NCBI RefSeq assembly: GCF_007990715.1
Contig: NZ_BJWY01000019.1
Location: 1-64,000 of the forward strand
Reading direction: 5' to 3'
From: Nocardia seriolae NBRC 15557
GTDB taxonomy: Bacteria; Actinomycetota; Actinomycetes; Mycobacteriales; Mycobacteriaceae
DNA: 64,000 nucleotides
The position numbers were made by a program, and so were the translations under genes. This document shows positions 1 through 9,747 of the stretch, one piece after another (the first letter of the stretch is position 1; every line of letters begins with the position of its first letter). Under the pieces are notes generated by a model. That model was not told the origin of the DNA, did not search any database, and saw only the letters and a list, made by a program, of their open reading frames with translations.

Positions 1-119
1 GGACACTAGCGCCGCGCCGCCGCCCGGGCAGGGCTTTGACGGGCCGAATGGGCGGCATGTCCGAATCGGCCGTCATCGCAGGTCACCTATGGATTCTCAG
101 CGGTTTCACGGCTATCGCC

Positions 120-125
120 TATAAT
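120..125 (+). promoter_or_regulatory. -10 element of the permease promoter
   Basis: A perfect TATAAT lies about 135 nt upstream of the permease start. No convincing -35 hexamer sits 16-19 nt upstream, so this is a -10-driven promoter call. The bases before it (1-119) hold no gene that I can support. Confidence 0.45.
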
Positions 126-259
126 TCACGCCAATTGGTCGATTGACCGGCCGAATTCGCCGAAACTTCACCGGGCCGGAGCGCCGATTCAGCTCTCAGC
201 AAATCACAAGGTACCCTCAGGCTGCCTCACTTCACGATTGCGGAGGGTTAACCCGGCGA

Positions 260-1729
260 ATGACCGAGATCCGGACTACTGCCACCAGCCTCAATGCCGA
301 GGACAGCGGCTATCACAAAGCGCTCAAACCTCGGCAGTTGCAGATGATCGCCATCGGCGGTGCCATCGGCACCGGCCTGTTCCTGGGAGCGGGAGGCCGG
401 CTGCACAATGCCGGACCGTCGCTCTTCCTGGTGTATCTGGTCTGTGGCATCTTCGTCTTCTTCATCCTGCGCGCGCTGGGTGAATTGGTACTGCACCGGC
501 CCTCTTCGGGCTCGTTCGTCTCCTATGCGCGCGAATTCTTCGGTGAGAAGGCCGCATTCGTGGCCGGGTGGATGTACTTCCTGAACTGGTCCATGACCGG
601 CATCGTCGACACCACCGCGGTCGCCACCTATCTGCACTACTGGGGCCCGTTCCAGCCGGTCGCGCAATGGATTCTGGCGCTGGGCGCGCTGGTCATTGTG
701 CTCGGCATCAACCTCGCCTCGGTGAAATGGTTCGGCGAGATGGAATTCTGGGCCGCCATGATCAAGGTGGTCGCCCTGCTCACCTTCCTGGTGGTCGGCA
801 CCGTCTTCCTGGCCGGGCGCTTCGAGGTCGGCGGCGCGAGCACCGGCCTGCGGATGGTCTCCGACGCGGGCGGCTGGTTCCCGACCGGCGTGCTGCCGCT
901 GGTCACCGTCACCTCCGGCGTGGTGTTCGCCTATGCCGCCGTGGAAATGGTCGGCATCGCCGCGGGCGAGACCGAGAATCCGGCCGCGATCATGCCGCGC
1001 GCCATCAATTCGGTGATCATGCGTATCGCGGTGTTCTACTGCGGCTCGGTGATTCTGCTGGCGCTGCTGCTGCCCTACACCGAATACCGGGCCGGGGAAA
1101 GCCCGTTCGTCACCTTCTTCGCCAAACTCGGTGTCGCGCACATGGGCTCGACCATGAACTTCGTGGTGCTCACCGCGGCGCTGTCGAGCCTGAATGCTGG
1201 ACTCTATTCGACCGGCCGTATTCTGCGGTCGATGTCGATGAACGGCAGCGCGCCGAAATTCACCTCGCGCATGTCGAAAGCCGGTGTGCCCTACGGTGGC
1301 ATTCTGCTCACCAGCGTGATCGCGCTGTTCGGTATCTGGCTCAATTACGTGGTGCCGTCCAAGGCTTTCGAAATCGTGCTGAACGTGGCCTCGCTGGGCA
1401 TTCTGGCGTCCTGGGCGACCATCGTGCTGTGCCAGCTGAAGCTGTACCACTGGTGGCGGCAGGGGCGGGCCGAGCGCCCGGCGTTCCGGATGGTCGGTGC
1501 GCCCTACACCGGGTACGCCACCCTGGCCTTCCTCGCGCTGGTGCTGGTCCTCATGGCATTCGACCGTCCGGTCGGTACGTGGACGGTGGCCAGCCTGGTG
1601 ATCATCGTGCCCGCCCTGGCCGTCGGCTGGAAGTTCGCCAGCCCGCGGGTGCTGGCCATCGCCAAGATGCGCGAGGGCTACACCGGCGAATTCCCGGTGA
1701 TCCCGCCGATCCCCATGGACGACAAGTAG
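260..1729 (+). CDS. Amino acid permease (APC superfamily, AnsP/CycA type)
   Basis: This 489-residue inner-membrane transporter probably takes up a small neutral amino acid by proton symport. The N-terminus carries the helix-1 motif [13 protein letters not shown] (residues 33-45), typical of the amino acid-polyamine-organocation superfamily. About twelve hydrophobic segments follow, as does the motif [14 protein letters not shown], a family hallmark after helix 6. I chose ATG 260 because GGAGGG lies 12 nt upstream and the family motif then falls at its usual place; a TTG at 143 would add 39 unlikely residues. The nearest relatives by motif are the D-serine/D-alanine/glycine and L-asparagine permeases, and the substrate cannot be fixed from sequence. 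The gene stands alone with its own promoter. Confidence 0.88.
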   Translation: MTEIRTTATSLNAEDSGYHKALKPRQLQMIAIGGAIGTGLFLGAGGRLHNAGPSLFLVYLVCGIFVFFILRALGELVLHRPSSGSFVSYAREFFGEKAAFVAGWMYFLNWSMTGIVDTTAVATYLHYWGPFQPVAQWILALGALVIVLGINLASVKWFGEMEFWAAMIKVVALLTFLVVGTVFLAGRFEVGGASTGLRMVSDAGGWFPTGVLPLVTVTSGVVFAYAAVEMVGIAAGETENPAAIMPRAINSVIMRIAVFYCGSVILLALLLPYTEYRAGESPFVTFFAKLGVAHMGSTMNFVVLTAALSSLNAGLYSTGRILRSMSMNGSAPKFTSRMSKAGVPYGGILLTSVIALFGIWLNYVVPSKAFEIVLNVASLGILASWATIVLCQLKLYHWWRQGRAERPAFRMVGAPYTGYATLAFLALVLVLMAFDRPVGTWTVASLVIIVPALAVGWKFASPRVLAIAKMREGYTGEFPVIPPIPMDDK

Positions 1730-1980
1730 TTTCCGGCTTCCGGGGGTACACTGGGAAACCGTCTCCGGACCTGGGCTTTTCAACTCCATGCCTGGGCTTT
1801 TCAGCGGCCGCACGTGAAATCGCGTGCGGCCGTTATGTGTTCGAGATCACTTTCACGGGTTGGCAACTATCGGCTGTGGCCATGGTCATAACTTGCCGAA
1901 TAAGATTGTCCGGAATCCGACCGTTTGGTTAGCGTCTGGGTCAGCGCGTTCGCAGGGGGCGCGCGACCAGGGGTTACTCG

Positions 1981-2490
1981 ATGAGGAGTGCTGTGAGTTC
2001 GCAATCGGCTCTTGCCGACGAGGTGGATATGACACCGATAGCCGCGGAAAACGGTGTTCCAGCCACGTTTTTCGAGCGCGTGCGCGAGGGGGTACGGGAA
2101 CTTCGCCGTAATGGTTCCGAAATCGAGGTGCCCGCCAAGGTCCGGGAAACGCAATTCGCCGCACTGGGCGCCATGGGATTGGCGATGCTGCACGGTCTGC
2201 TGTCGATCGCCGGCGGTGTGACGTGCGTGCTCGGCAGCGTGGGCCACTTCTTCGCCGCCTGGGTGACCGGCGGAGTCGCGCTGCTGTTCGGGCTGCGCTC
2301 GCGCTGGATCTGGGTGGCCGCGCTGGGCTTGATCAGCCTGCAGGTGTTCCTGGGTGTGTTCACCCTCGTCTCGGCCGAAATGCCCTCGGGCGTAGGGCCG
2401 TTCACCGTGCTGGTCGGCGTGATGGTCTCGGGCGTCGTGCTGGCGCTGCTGCTGCGCCGTGACTGCTACCGCTGGTTCGCGATCGACTGA
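1981..2490 (+). CDS. Small integral membrane protein, unknown function
   Basis: The 169-residue product has a polar N-terminal segment of about 55 residues and then four hydrophobic helices (roughly residues 58-80, 84-103, 108-130 and 138-158). It ends in a short basic and aromatic tail. AGGGG lies 7 nt before the ATG. I recognise no family. The layout resembles small actinobacterial membrane proteins with a cytoplasmic N-terminus. It is monocistronic and is followed directly by a strong hairpin terminator shared with the convergent flavoprotein gene. Confidence 0.7.
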   Translation: MRSAVSSQSALADEVDMTPIAAENGVPATFFERVREGVRELRRNGSEIEVPAKVRETQFAALGAMGLAMLHGLLSIAGGVTCVLGSVGHFFAAWVTGGVALLFGLRSRWIWVAALGLISLQVFLGVFTLVSAEMPSGVGPFTVLVGVMVSGVVLALLLRRDCYRWFAID

Positions 2491-2538
2491 GAAAACCGTG
2501 CCGCCCACCATGAGGATGGTGGGCGGCAACCGGTTTCC
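2491..2538. terminator. Bidirectional hairpin terminator
   Basis: A 12-bp perfect inverted repeat (GCCGCCCACCAT at 2500-2511 and its complement at 2516-2527, loop GAGG) sits between two convergent genes. Outer GAAAACCG/CGGTTTCC sequences partly extend the stem and give A- and T-rich flanks, so it can serve both strands. Confidence 0.85.
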
Positions 2539-2548
2539 CGTCAGCGCG

Positions 2549-4210
2549 TCACCTCAGGCTGCGCCCCAGGGCGCGACCGGCATTGCGGCCGGAGAAGATG
2601 CAGCCGCCCAGGAAGGTCCCTTCCAGGGCGTTGTAGCCGTGCACGCCGCCGCCGCCGAAGCCGGCCACCTCGCCCGCGGCGTACAGGCCCGGGAACGGGG
2701 TGCCGTCGGGGCGCATGACCTGGGAGTCGAGGTTGGTCTGCAAGCCGCCCAGGGTCTTTCGGGTGAGGATGTTCAGGCGCACCCCGATCAGCGGGCCGTG
2801 CGCGGGATCCAGGATCCGGTGCGGGCTCGCCACCCGGACCTTGTCGCCCAGGAAGCGGCGGGCATTGTTGATCGCCATCAGCTGGGCGTCCTTGCTGAAC
2901 TTGTTCACCACGTCCCGGTCGCGGGCCACGATCTGCCGCTCGATATCGGCGAGATCGAGGTGCGGGCCGCGCGAGATCTTGTTCATGCCCGCGATCAGCT
3001 CGGCCAGATCGTCGGCGACCACGAAGTCCACGCCGTGCTGTTTGAACGCCTCGACCGGCCCCGGCGCGCCCTTGGCCACCCGGCTCTTGAGTGCGAGTTT
3101 CAGGTCCTTGCCGGTGATATCGGGATTCTGCTCCGAACCCGAGAGTGCGAACTCCTTCTCGATGATGGTCTGGTCGAGAATGAACCACGAGTAGTCGTAG
3201 CCGGTCGAGAGGATCCGCTTCATCGTGGCGTTGGTGTCGAAACCCGGGAAAGCCGGTGCGGGCATGCGCTTTCCATTGGCGTCGAACCACAGCGAGGACG
3301 GGCCGGGAATGATGCGGATGGCGTGATCGGGCCAGATCGGATCCCAGTTGTGGATGCCCTCGGTGTAGTGCCACATGCGATCCCGGTTCACGATGCGCCC
3401 GCCCGCGGCCTCGGTGATGCCCAGCATGCGCCCGTCCACGTGCGCGGGCACCCCGGAGATCAGGTGCTCGGGGCACGGGCCCAGCCGATCGGTGGGCCAG
3501 TTGCGGCGGATGAGGTCGTGATTGTGGCCGATGCCGCCGGAGGACACGATCACCGCCTTGGCGCGAAGTTCGAACTCGCCCTCGATATTCCGTGACGATG
3601 CGATGCCGCGCTCGGTGGTCGAGGGCTCCAGCACGCTGCCGCGCACCCCGGTCACCGCGTCGTCCTCGACGACGAGCTCGTCCACGCGATGACGGAAGGC
3701 GAAGCCGACCTGCCCGCGCTTCTCGGCCGCCAGCACGGGTTCCAGGAACACCCGCACCACCTCCGGCCCGGTGCCCCAGGTGAGGTGGAAGCGTGGCACC
3801 GAATTGCCGTGCCCGTCGGCGGTCACCCCGCCGCGCTCGGCCCAGCCGACCACCGGGGTCACCCGCAGCCCGAGATCGTAGAGGTACTGCCGCTTCTCGG
3901 TGGCCGCGAATTCCACGTAGGCGCGCGCCCATTGGCGCGCCCAGTGGTCCTCGTCCTCACGGTCGAATCCGGCCGACCCGAACCAGTCCTGCATGGCCAG
4001 CTCGACACTGTCCTTGACCCCGAGCCGCCGCTGTTCGGGACTGTCGACGAAGAACAGCCCGCCCAGCGACCAGAACGCCTGGCCACCGAGATTGGCGCGG
4101 TTCTCCTGGTCCAGTACGAGCACGCGGCGACCGGCCTTGACCAGCTCGTGGGTGGCGACGAGACCGGCCAGACCGGCGCCGACGACGATGACATCCGGGT
4201 TCTCGATCAT
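2549..4210 (-). CDS. FAD-binding dehydrogenase of the KstD/fumarate reductase flavoprotein fold
   Basis: This 553-residue flavoprotein starts with a dinucleotide-binding motif GAGLAG (residues 11-16) after MIENPDVIVV. It has a conserved FAD-contact region near residue 50 (NLGGQAFWSLGGLFFVDSPE) and a C-terminal GEVAGFGGGGVHGYNALEG FAD signature. That combination marks the FAD_binding_2 family of 3-ketosteroid dehydrogenase-like flavoproteins. The substrate is unknown, and the Tyr-rich signature of true KstD is not evident, so I do not call it kstD. AAGGAA lies 6 nt before ATG 4210, and the alternative ATG at 4216 would abut it. Two large palindromes upstream are likely operators. The divergent neighbour is a YcaQ-type glycosylase. 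Confidence 0.85.
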   Translation of the reverse strand: MIENPDVIVVGAGLAGLVATHELVKAGRRVLVLDQENRANLGGQAFWSLGGLFFVDSPEQRRLGVKDSVELAMQDWFGSAGFDREDEDHWARQWARAYVEFAATEKRQYLYDLGLRVTPVVGWAERGGVTADGHGNSVPRFHLTWGTGPEVVRVFLEPVLAAEKRGQVGFAFRHRVDELVVEDDAVTGVRGSVLEPSTTERGIASSRNIEGEFELRAKAVIVSSGGIGHNHDLIRRNWPTDRLGPCPEHLISGVPAHVDGRMLGITEAAGGRIVNRDRMWHYTEGIHNWDPIWPDHAIRIIPGPSSLWFDANGKRMPAPAFPGFDTNATMKRILSTGYDYSWFILDQTIIEKEFALSGSEQNPDITGKDLKLALKSRVAKGAPGPVEAFKQHGVDFVVADDLAELIAGMNKISRGPHLDLADIERQIVARDRDVVNKFSKDAQLMAINNARRFLGDKVRVASPHRILDPAHGPLIGVRLNILTRKTLGGLQTNLDSQVMRPDGTPFPGLYAAGEVAGFGGGGVHGYNALEGTFLGGCIFSGRNAGRALGRSLR

Positions 4211-4231
4211 GCCCATTTCCTTGCGGTAGAA

Positions 4232-4255
4232 GTTCGATACACAAATGTATCGAAC
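4232..4255. promoter_or_regulatory. Palindromic operator site 1
   Basis: A perfect inverted repeat has arms GTTCGATACA (4232-4241) and TGTATCGAAC (4246-4255) around the spacer CAAA. It begins 21 nt upstream of the flavoprotein start and shares its core CGATACA-N4-TGTATCG with site 2. The form is that of a TetR-family dimer site. No regulator gene lies beside it. Confidence 0.75.
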
Positions 4256-4275
4256 GTGGTCGCGGCTGTACAGGC

Positions 4276-4299
4276 GCTCGATACAGCGATGTATCGAGC
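4276..4299. promoter_or_regulatory. Palindromic operator site 2
   Basis: A second perfect inverted repeat has arms GCTCGATACA (4276-4285) and TGTATCGAGC (4290-4299) around the spacer GCGA. Its centre is 44 bp from that of site 1, about four helical turns, so two dimers would sit on nearly the same face. It ends 33 nt before the glycosylase start and could affect both divergent genes. Confidence 0.75.
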
Positions 4300-4332
4300 A
4301 AGGTTGTCGGTGGGACATGGCATGGTTCGAGT

Positions 4333-5568
4333 GTGCCGACTTCCATGCCCGGATCGATGACACTCGCGGCGGCGCGCCGCACCACCCTCGCGGCCCAGGG
4401 ATTCGCCGCCGCCCGGCCCGGCGGAACGCCGACCCGGCGCACGATGCTGAAGGCGCTCGACAGTACGCGTCTGCTGCAACTGGATTCGGTGTCGGCCGTG
4501 GTGCGGGCGCACTACGCGCCGGTGTTCAGCCGGATCGGAGCCTATGACCGGACGCTCTTGGACGAGGCCGCGTGGGAGCACACGGCTCGGCGTCCACGTC
4601 GACTGATCGAGTACTGGGCGCACGAGGCCGCGCTGATCCCGGTCGAGGATTGGTCGCTCATGCGGTGGCGGATGGTCGACTACCGGCTCGGGCGCTGGAG
4701 AGGCTTTCGTGAGGTCTTCGAACGCAATCCGATGCTGGCCGAGGACGTGCTCGGCGTGGTCAAGGAGTTCGGGCCGAGCACCGCGGGCGAGATCGAACGG
4801 CACCTGGAGCTCGATCGGCCACGGGCCAAGGAGCATTGGGGCTGGAACCACAGCGACACCAAGATCGTGTGCGAGGCGCTGTTCTCCGCGGGCGAGCTGA
4901 CGGTGCCCAAACGCGTTGGCTTCCAGCGCTATTACGACCTCACCGGCAATGTCATCCCGGCTTCCGTCCTGGCCCACGAGCCGACCGAGTCCGAGGCGAT
5001 CCGGGAGCTGGTCCGCCGTGCGGCCGCCGCACACGGCATCGCCACGGAAACCGATCTACGCGACTACTACCGGATCAAACGCCACCAGACCGAGCCGGCG
5101 ATCGCGGATCTCGTCGCGGCGGGAGAGCTGGAGCAGGTTCGAGTCGAGGGTTGGGACAAGCCCGCCTATCTGCACGTGGACGCGCGTACGCCACGCCGGG
5201 TGTCGGGTGCGGCCCTGCTGTGCCCGTTCGGCCCGCTCATCTTCTTCCGCGAGCGCACCGAGCGGCTCTTCGATTTCCACTACCGCATCGAGATCTACAC
5301 GCCCGAACACAAACGCGTGCACGGGTATTACGTCTTTCCGTTCCTGCTCGACGGGCAACTGGTGGCGCGGGTGGACCTGCGGGCCGAGCGGTCCACCGGG
5401 CGGCTGCTGGTGCCGGGCGCGTTCGCCGAGCCGGGCCGTGATCACGCGCGGGTGGCGGGTGCGTTGGCCGCGGCGCTGCGGGAGATGGCCGACTGGCTCG
5501 AACTCGACACCGTGGAGGTCGGTGAAAAGGGCGATCTCGCACCGGCATTGCGGCGCGAGATCGCCTGA
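4333..5568 (+). CDS. Winged-helix DNA glycosylase, YcaQ/AlkZ family (HTH_42)
   Basis: The 411-residue protein matches the winged-helix YcaQ family, whose studied members unhook interstrand crosslinks and excise bulky alkylated purines. The N-terminal segment MTLAAARRTTLAAQGF and the stretch LLQLDSVSAVVRAHY carry the catalytic QxD motif (Q49-L50-D51 counted from GTG 4333), of the YcaQ rather than the QxQ AlkZ type. Tandem winged helices and a conserved region around LLCPFGPLIFFRERTERLF follow. The start is uncertain: GTG 4333, ATG 4345 and ATG 4357 are all in frame and none has a strong ribosome site. Family alignment would favour 4357. It is divergent from a flavoprotein gene and convergent with a secreted-protein gene. 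Confidence 0.82.
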   Translation: MPTSMPGSMTLAAARRTTLAAQGFAAARPGGTPTRRTMLKALDSTRLLQLDSVSAVVRAHYAPVFSRIGAYDRTLLDEAAWEHTARRPRRLIEYWAHEAALIPVEDWSLMRWRMVDYRLGRWRGFREVFERNPMLAEDVLGVVKEFGPSTAGEIERHLELDRPRAKEHWGWNHSDTKIVCEALFSAGELTVPKRVGFQRYYDLTGNVIPASVLAHEPTESEAIRELVRRAAAAHGIATETDLRDYYRIKRHQTEPAIADLVAAGELEQVRVEGWDKPAYLHVDARTPRRVSGAALLCPFGPLIFFRERTERLFDFHYRIEIYTPEHKRVHGYYVFPFLLDGQLVARVDLRAERSTGRLLVPGAFAEPGRDHARVAGALAAALREMADWLELDTVEVGEKGDLAPALRREIA

Positions 5569-5592
5569 GTCCAGAGGTGCGCCGGTACGGGG

Positions 5593-5943
5593 TCAGAACG
5601 GCCCGTCGGTCCAGGCGTTGAGGACGATGCCGTTCTTGCCCTCGCCCTTGCACTCGATGGTCATGGGGATCAACGGCCGCGGCGAGTCGCCCACGATGTA
5701 GGTGGGGGACTGGAAGCCGCTGCCGACCTGGCGGGTGCCCAGGCACTCCACCACGGCGGCGTACCAGGTGTCGGCCGGACAGGTGAAGGTGGCGGTGTCG
5801 AGCGTCCGGTCGATGCGGCAGGCCTGGTCGGCGTGGGCGGCGGGGGCCGCCGACAGCGAGATCAGGCCCGCCGCGCCGATACCGAGTGCGGAGCCGATCG
5901 CGAGCGACCGGCGGCGCGGGTGGAGATCGTGATGGTTCGTCAT
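5593..5943 (-). CDS. Small secreted protein with Sec signal peptide
   Basis: The 116-residue precursor has a basic start (MTNHHDLHPRRRSLAIGSAL), a hydrophobic segment and a likely cleavage site after AHA (about residue 38). That leaves a mature domain of about 78 residues with four cysteines, which could form two disulfides. GAGGGAG lies 9 nt before ATG 5943. The family is unknown to me. A second, shorter secreted-protein gene of the same orientation and signal style (RRRSLAI) lies just upstream, so the two may be paralogues or co-expressed. Confidence 0.72.
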   Translation of the reverse strand: MTNHHDLHPRRRSLAIGSALGIGAAGLISLSAAPAAHADQACRIDRTLDTATFTCPADTWYAAVVECLGTRQVGSGFQSPTYIVGDSPRPLIPMTIECKGEGKNGIVLNAWTDGPF

Positions 5944-6153
5944 CGAAACAAGCTCCCTCGTATACGGACAGATCAAACGAAAACAGTTCGTCCCATACTG
6001 ACCGCGAGAGTCGCCGGACAGCCGAAACTCGCGGAGATCGATGCCCCGGCGTGGCGCGTCGCCCGGGACGCGCGAGGACACCGCGGCTTCATTCCGTGCG
6101 GGATTGCGTGGGATGCAAGATCGCGCGGACTGCCGTTCCGGACCGGTTCCGGA

Positions 6154-6360
6154 TCAGGCCATCAGCTCGTTCCGCGGTGAATTCAGTACCGCCCCAACGC
6201 AGCTCGGCACGGCCGGGTAGAGCCGGAGGCCGGACACGAACAGTGCCCCCGTATCGGATTCGGCGGACGCGGGCACCGAGACGGCCACCAGGGCGGCGGC
6301 GGCCAGGCACACGGCCCCGGCGATGGCGAGTGAGCGGCGGCGCATACGCAGACCGGTCAT
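6154..6360 (-). CDS. Very small secreted peptide (68 aa)
   Basis: The reading frame from ATG 6360 encodes 68 residues: MTGLRMRRRSLAIAG, a hydrophobic helix, and a predicted signal cleavage after ASA (about residue 33). The mature peptide is only about 35 residues with a single cysteine. AAAGGGGAA lies 6 nt before the start, a strong ribosome site that supports translation. The signal region echoes that of the downstream secreted protein (RRRSLAI followed by an Ala-rich core). Function is unknown. Confidence 0.6.
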   Translation of the reverse strand: MTGLRMRRRSLAIAGAVCLAAAALVAVSVPASAESDTGALFVSGLRLYPAVPSCVGAVLNSPRNELMA

Positions 6361-6507
6361 GGCGTTCCCCTTTCTGAACTGATCTTGCCGATACTTCGGA
6401 GCCGCGACCGCCCCGGATGGCTGTCTTCTGAGAGGCGCGGATGGTCGCGAATGCGGGTCGGTGAGTGGCGCGGCGGGCGTGTCGGCGGGCATGACTAACC
6501 TGGACGC

Positions 6508-8508
6508 GTGGCAGATCCCGCGACCTACCGGCCCGCCCCGGGCACCATTCCCGTCGAACCCGGCGTCTACAAGTTCCGGGACAAGTTCGGGCAGGTCATC
6601 TATGTCGGCAAGGCGAAAAGCCTGCGGCAGCGGTTGAACTCGTACTTCGCGGACGTGGCCGGGCTGCACCCGCGCACCCGGCAGATGGTCACCACGGCGG
6701 CGGGCGTCGAGTGGACCGTGGTGTCCACCGAGGTGGAAGCGCTGCAACTGGAATACAACTGGATCAAGGAATTCGATCCGCGCTTCAATGTCCGCTACCG
6801 CGACGACAAGTCGTACCCGGTGCTGGCGGTCAGCCTCAACGAGGAATACCCGCGCGTGTTCGTCTACCGGGGCGCGCGCAAGAAGGGCGTGCGCTACTTC
6901 GGCCCCTACGCCCACGCCTGGGCCATTCGCGAGACCCTGGATCTGCTGCTGCGCGTCTTCCCGGTGCGCACCTGTTCGGCGGGAGTCTTCAAGCGGCACA
7001 GCCAGATCGGGCGACCCTGCCTGCTGGGCTACATCGACAAGTGCTCCGCGCCCTGCATCGGCCGGGTCAGCGCGGCCGAGCACCGGCAGATCGTGGACGA
7101 CTTCTGCGACTTCCTCTCCGGTAAGACCGACCGCCTGGTCAAGCAGCTCGAACGCCGCATGCACGAGGCCGCCGACGAACTCGACTTCGAACTGGCCGCC
7201 CGGCTGCGCGACGACGTGCAGGCGCTCAAGCGCGCCCTGGAGAAGCAGGCCGTGGTGCTGGGCACCGGCACCGACGCCGATGTCATCGACTTCGCCGTCG
7301 ACGAGCTCGAGGTCGCGGTGCAGATCTTCCACGTGCGCGACGGGCGGGTGCGCGGCCAGCGCGGCTGGGTGGTCGACAAGTCCGGTGATGCCATCGACGG
7401 GGTGGAATCCGGCGGGGAGCTGCCCGTATTGGCCGAGCAGTTCCTCACCCAGTTCTACGGCGAGCAGACCGCGGTCGCCGAGCAGAGCGGTGACGAGCAG
7501 CCCGGCGCGGTGGTCCCGCGCGAGGTGCTGGTCCCGGCTCTGCCGAATGACCATGAGCAGGTGCAGAATTGGCTGTCCGGTTTGCGCGGGTCGGCGGTCG
7601 GGTTGCGGGTGCCGCAGCGCGGCGACAAGAAGGCCCTCGCCGAGACCGTGCAGCGCAATGCCCAGGAGGCCCTGGCCCAGCACAAGCTCAAGCGGGCCGG
7701 TGACCTGACCGCGCGCTCGGCCGCCCTGCAGGAATTGCAGGATGCCCTGGATCTGGACAGCGCTCCGCTGCGGATCGAATGTGTGGACATCTCACATGTA
7801 CAGGGCACCGACGTGGTGGCCTCGCTGGTCGTCTTCGAGGACGGCCTGGCCCGCAAGTCCGAATACCGGCACTACTCGATCAAGGAGGCCGCCGGCGACG
7901 GCCGCTCCGACGATGTCGGCTCCATCGCCGAGGTGACGCGGCGCCGCTTCGGCAAGCTGCGCCGGGATCTCGACGCCGCCGAGGCCGCGGAGCTCGAATC
8001 GGATTCGGACGCAACCGAATCCGATCTGCCTCCGGGCATCGATCCGAAGACCGGCAAGCCGCGGCGCTTCTCGTATCCGCCCAACCTCTACGTGGTCGAC
8101 GGTGGCCAGCCGCAGGTCAATGCCGCGGCCGAGGTGCTCGACGAGCTGGGCATCACCGATGTCGCGGTCATCGGCCTGGCCAAGCGCCTGGAAGAGGTCT
8201 GGGTCCCGAACGAGTCCGACCCGGTCATCATGCCGCGCACCAGCGAGGCTCTATATCTGTTGCAGCGCGTGCGTGACGAGGCGCACCGGTTCGCCATCAC
8301 CTTCCACCGGTCCAAGCGCTCGCGCCGGATGACGGCCTCGGTGCTGGACTCGGTGCCCGGTCTGGGCGCGGCGCGCAAGACCGCGCTGGTGCAGCACTTC
8401 GGGTCGGTGGCCAAGCTCAAGCAGGCCACGGTGGAGCAGATCACCGAGGTCCCGGGCATCGGGGTCGCGACCGCCAAGGCGGTGCTGGCCGCGCTCCAGG
8501 CGCAGTGA
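6508..8508 (+). CDS. uvrC: UvrABC system protein C
   Basis: This is the 666-residue nuclease subunit of nucleotide excision repair, which cuts 3' and 5' of a UvrB-bound lesion. The N-terminal GIY-YIG domain is visible ([20 protein letters not shown], about residues 17-36). The UVR domain that binds UvrB lies near 200-235, the RNase H-like 5' nuclease domain is central to C-terminal ([20 protein letters not shown]), and tandem helix-hairpin-helix motifs end the protein ([32 protein letters not shown]). The GTG start gives the family's usual N-terminus. An acidic insert around residues 490-515 is typical of actinobacteria. The gene heads the conserved uvrC-rapZ-yvcK-whiA order. Confidence 0.97.
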   Translation: MADPATYRPAPGTIPVEPGVYKFRDKFGQVIYVGKAKSLRQRLNSYFADVAGLHPRTRQMVTTAAGVEWTVVSTEVEALQLEYNWIKEFDPRFNVRYRDDKSYPVLAVSLNEEYPRVFVYRGARKKGVRYFGPYAHAWAIRETLDLLLRVFPVRTCSAGVFKRHSQIGRPCLLGYIDKCSAPCIGRVSAAEHRQIVDDFCDFLSGKTDRLVKQLERRMHEAADELDFELAARLRDDVQALKRALEKQAVVLGTGTDADVIDFAVDELEVAVQIFHVRDGRVRGQRGWVVDKSGDAIDGVESGGELPVLAEQFLTQFYGEQTAVAEQSGDEQPGAVVPREVLVPALPNDHEQVQNWLSGLRGSAVGLRVPQRGDKKALAETVQRNAQEALAQHKLKRAGDLTARSAALQELQDALDLDSAPLRIECVDISHVQGTDVVASLVVFEDGLARKSEYRHYSIKEAAGDGRSDDVGSIAEVTRRRFGKLRRDLDAAEAAELESDSDATESDLPPGIDPKTGKPRRFSYPPNLYVVDGGQPQVNAAAEVLDELGITDVAVIGLAKRLEEVWVPNESDPVIMPRTSEALYLLQRVRDEAHRFAITFHRSKRSRRMTASVLDSVPGLGAARKTALVQHFGSVAKLKQATVEQITEVPGIGVATAKAVLAALQAQ

Positions 8509-8763
8509 GGCCGGACCGCCCGGTCGGATGGCCCGATTAGCGGGTGGCATTCCGGAGTGGCGCGGTCTACCGCGTGCCGTGGCGCGTCGGAGCCGGACGC
8601 ACCGGGTAGAGTGCGACACGCCGATCGGGAAATTTGCGACACGCCGCGTGTGCAGGTCGGGAGCAGAAATCACAGCTAGGTTGCGCTCCCGTCGTGTGCC
8701 TGCCGCGTTTCAGGCCATCGGTGCAGGATGATCGAGGGAACTCCAGACACGAACCGGTAGGAC

Positions 8764-9747
8764 ATGACGCGCGTCGAAGCCAGTACCGATACGGCCGAAA
8801 ACAGCAGGAAAACCGAAACAGCTGATTCCCAGCCGCCCGCCCGCCGCGGTCGGTCCCAATCCGATTCCGCGCCGGTCGAGGTCGTGATCGTGACCGGTCT
8901 GTCCGGTGCCGGTCGCGGGACCGCCGCCAAGGTGCTCGAGGACCTCGGCTACTACGTGGCCGACAACCTCCCGCCCGAATTGATCGGGCGCATGGTCGAA
9001 CTCGGCGGCGGCGCCGAACCGCCCATCCGCAAACTGGCGCTCGTCATGGACGTGCGCAACCGTTTCTTCACCGGCAATCTCGCCGCGGTCGGCGAACAGC
9101 TGCGGGCCGCGGGTGTGCGCACCCGCATCCTGTTCCTGGAGGCCTCCGACGACGTGCTGATCCGCCGCTTCGGATTCGCCCGCCGGCGCCACCCGCTGCA
9201 GAGCGAGTCCGCCGACGGCACCCTGACCGCCGGCATCGCCGCCGAGCGGCAGCGCCTGGACCCGGTGAAAACGGCCGCCGACGTGGTGATCGACACCACC
9301 GAACTATCGATCCACCAGCTGCACCGCAAGCTCGAGGAGGTCTACGGCGGTGACACCGCCACCGTGTTGCAGCGGACCGTTCAATCGTTCGGTTTCAAAT
9401 ACGGGGTCCCGCTCGATGCCGATATGGTGTTCGACTTGCGATTCCTGCCGAATCCGCACTGGATTCCGGAACTCCGCGAAAGGACCGGACAGGATGCCCC
9501 GGTCAGCGAGTATGTGTTGTCGCGCCCGGGCGCCCAGGACTATCTGGGCACCGCGCGGCATCTCGTCGACCTGACGACCGAGGGTTACCGCCAAGAGGGG
9601 AAGCGATACATGACCGTGGCAGTGGGCTGCACCGGCGGCAAGCACCGCAGTGTGGCCGTAGCGGAGGCACTGGGCGACGCCCTGGGCTCGGACAGCGAGT
9701 CCGGCGACGTGGTGCGCGTTGTTCATCGGGATCTGGGGCGGGAATGA
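8764..9747 (+). CDS. rapZ: RapZ family nucleotide-binding protein
   Basis: The 327-residue protein belongs to the RapZ/YvcJ family (RNase adapter in E. coli; a UDP-GlcNAc-pathway and nucleotide-sensing factor more widely). The P-loop region reads VIVTGLSGAGRGTAAK (residues 41-56), the actinobacterial variant with Arg in place of the usual Walker Lys. The C-terminal domain has the family signature VAVGCTGGKHRSVAVAEALG. Residues 1-38 are polar and variable. The stop overlaps the yvcK start (ATGA), so the two are translationally coupled, and yvcK overlaps whiA. Confidence 0.95.
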   Translation: MTRVEASTDTAENSRKTETADSQPPARRGRSQSDSAPVEVVIVTGLSGAGRGTAAKVLEDLGYYVADNLPPELIGRMVELGGGAEPPIRKLALVMDVRNRFFTGNLAAVGEQLRAAGVRTRILFLEASDDVLIRRFGFARRRHPLQSESADGTLTAGIAAERQRLDPVKTAADVVIDTTELSIHQLHRKLEEVYGGDTATVLQRTVQSFGFKYGVPLDADMVFDLRFLPNPHWIPELRERTGQDAPVSEYVLSRPGAQDYLGTARHLVDLTTEGYRQEGKRYMTVAVGCTGGKHRSVAVAEALGDALGSDSESGDVVRVVHRDLGRE

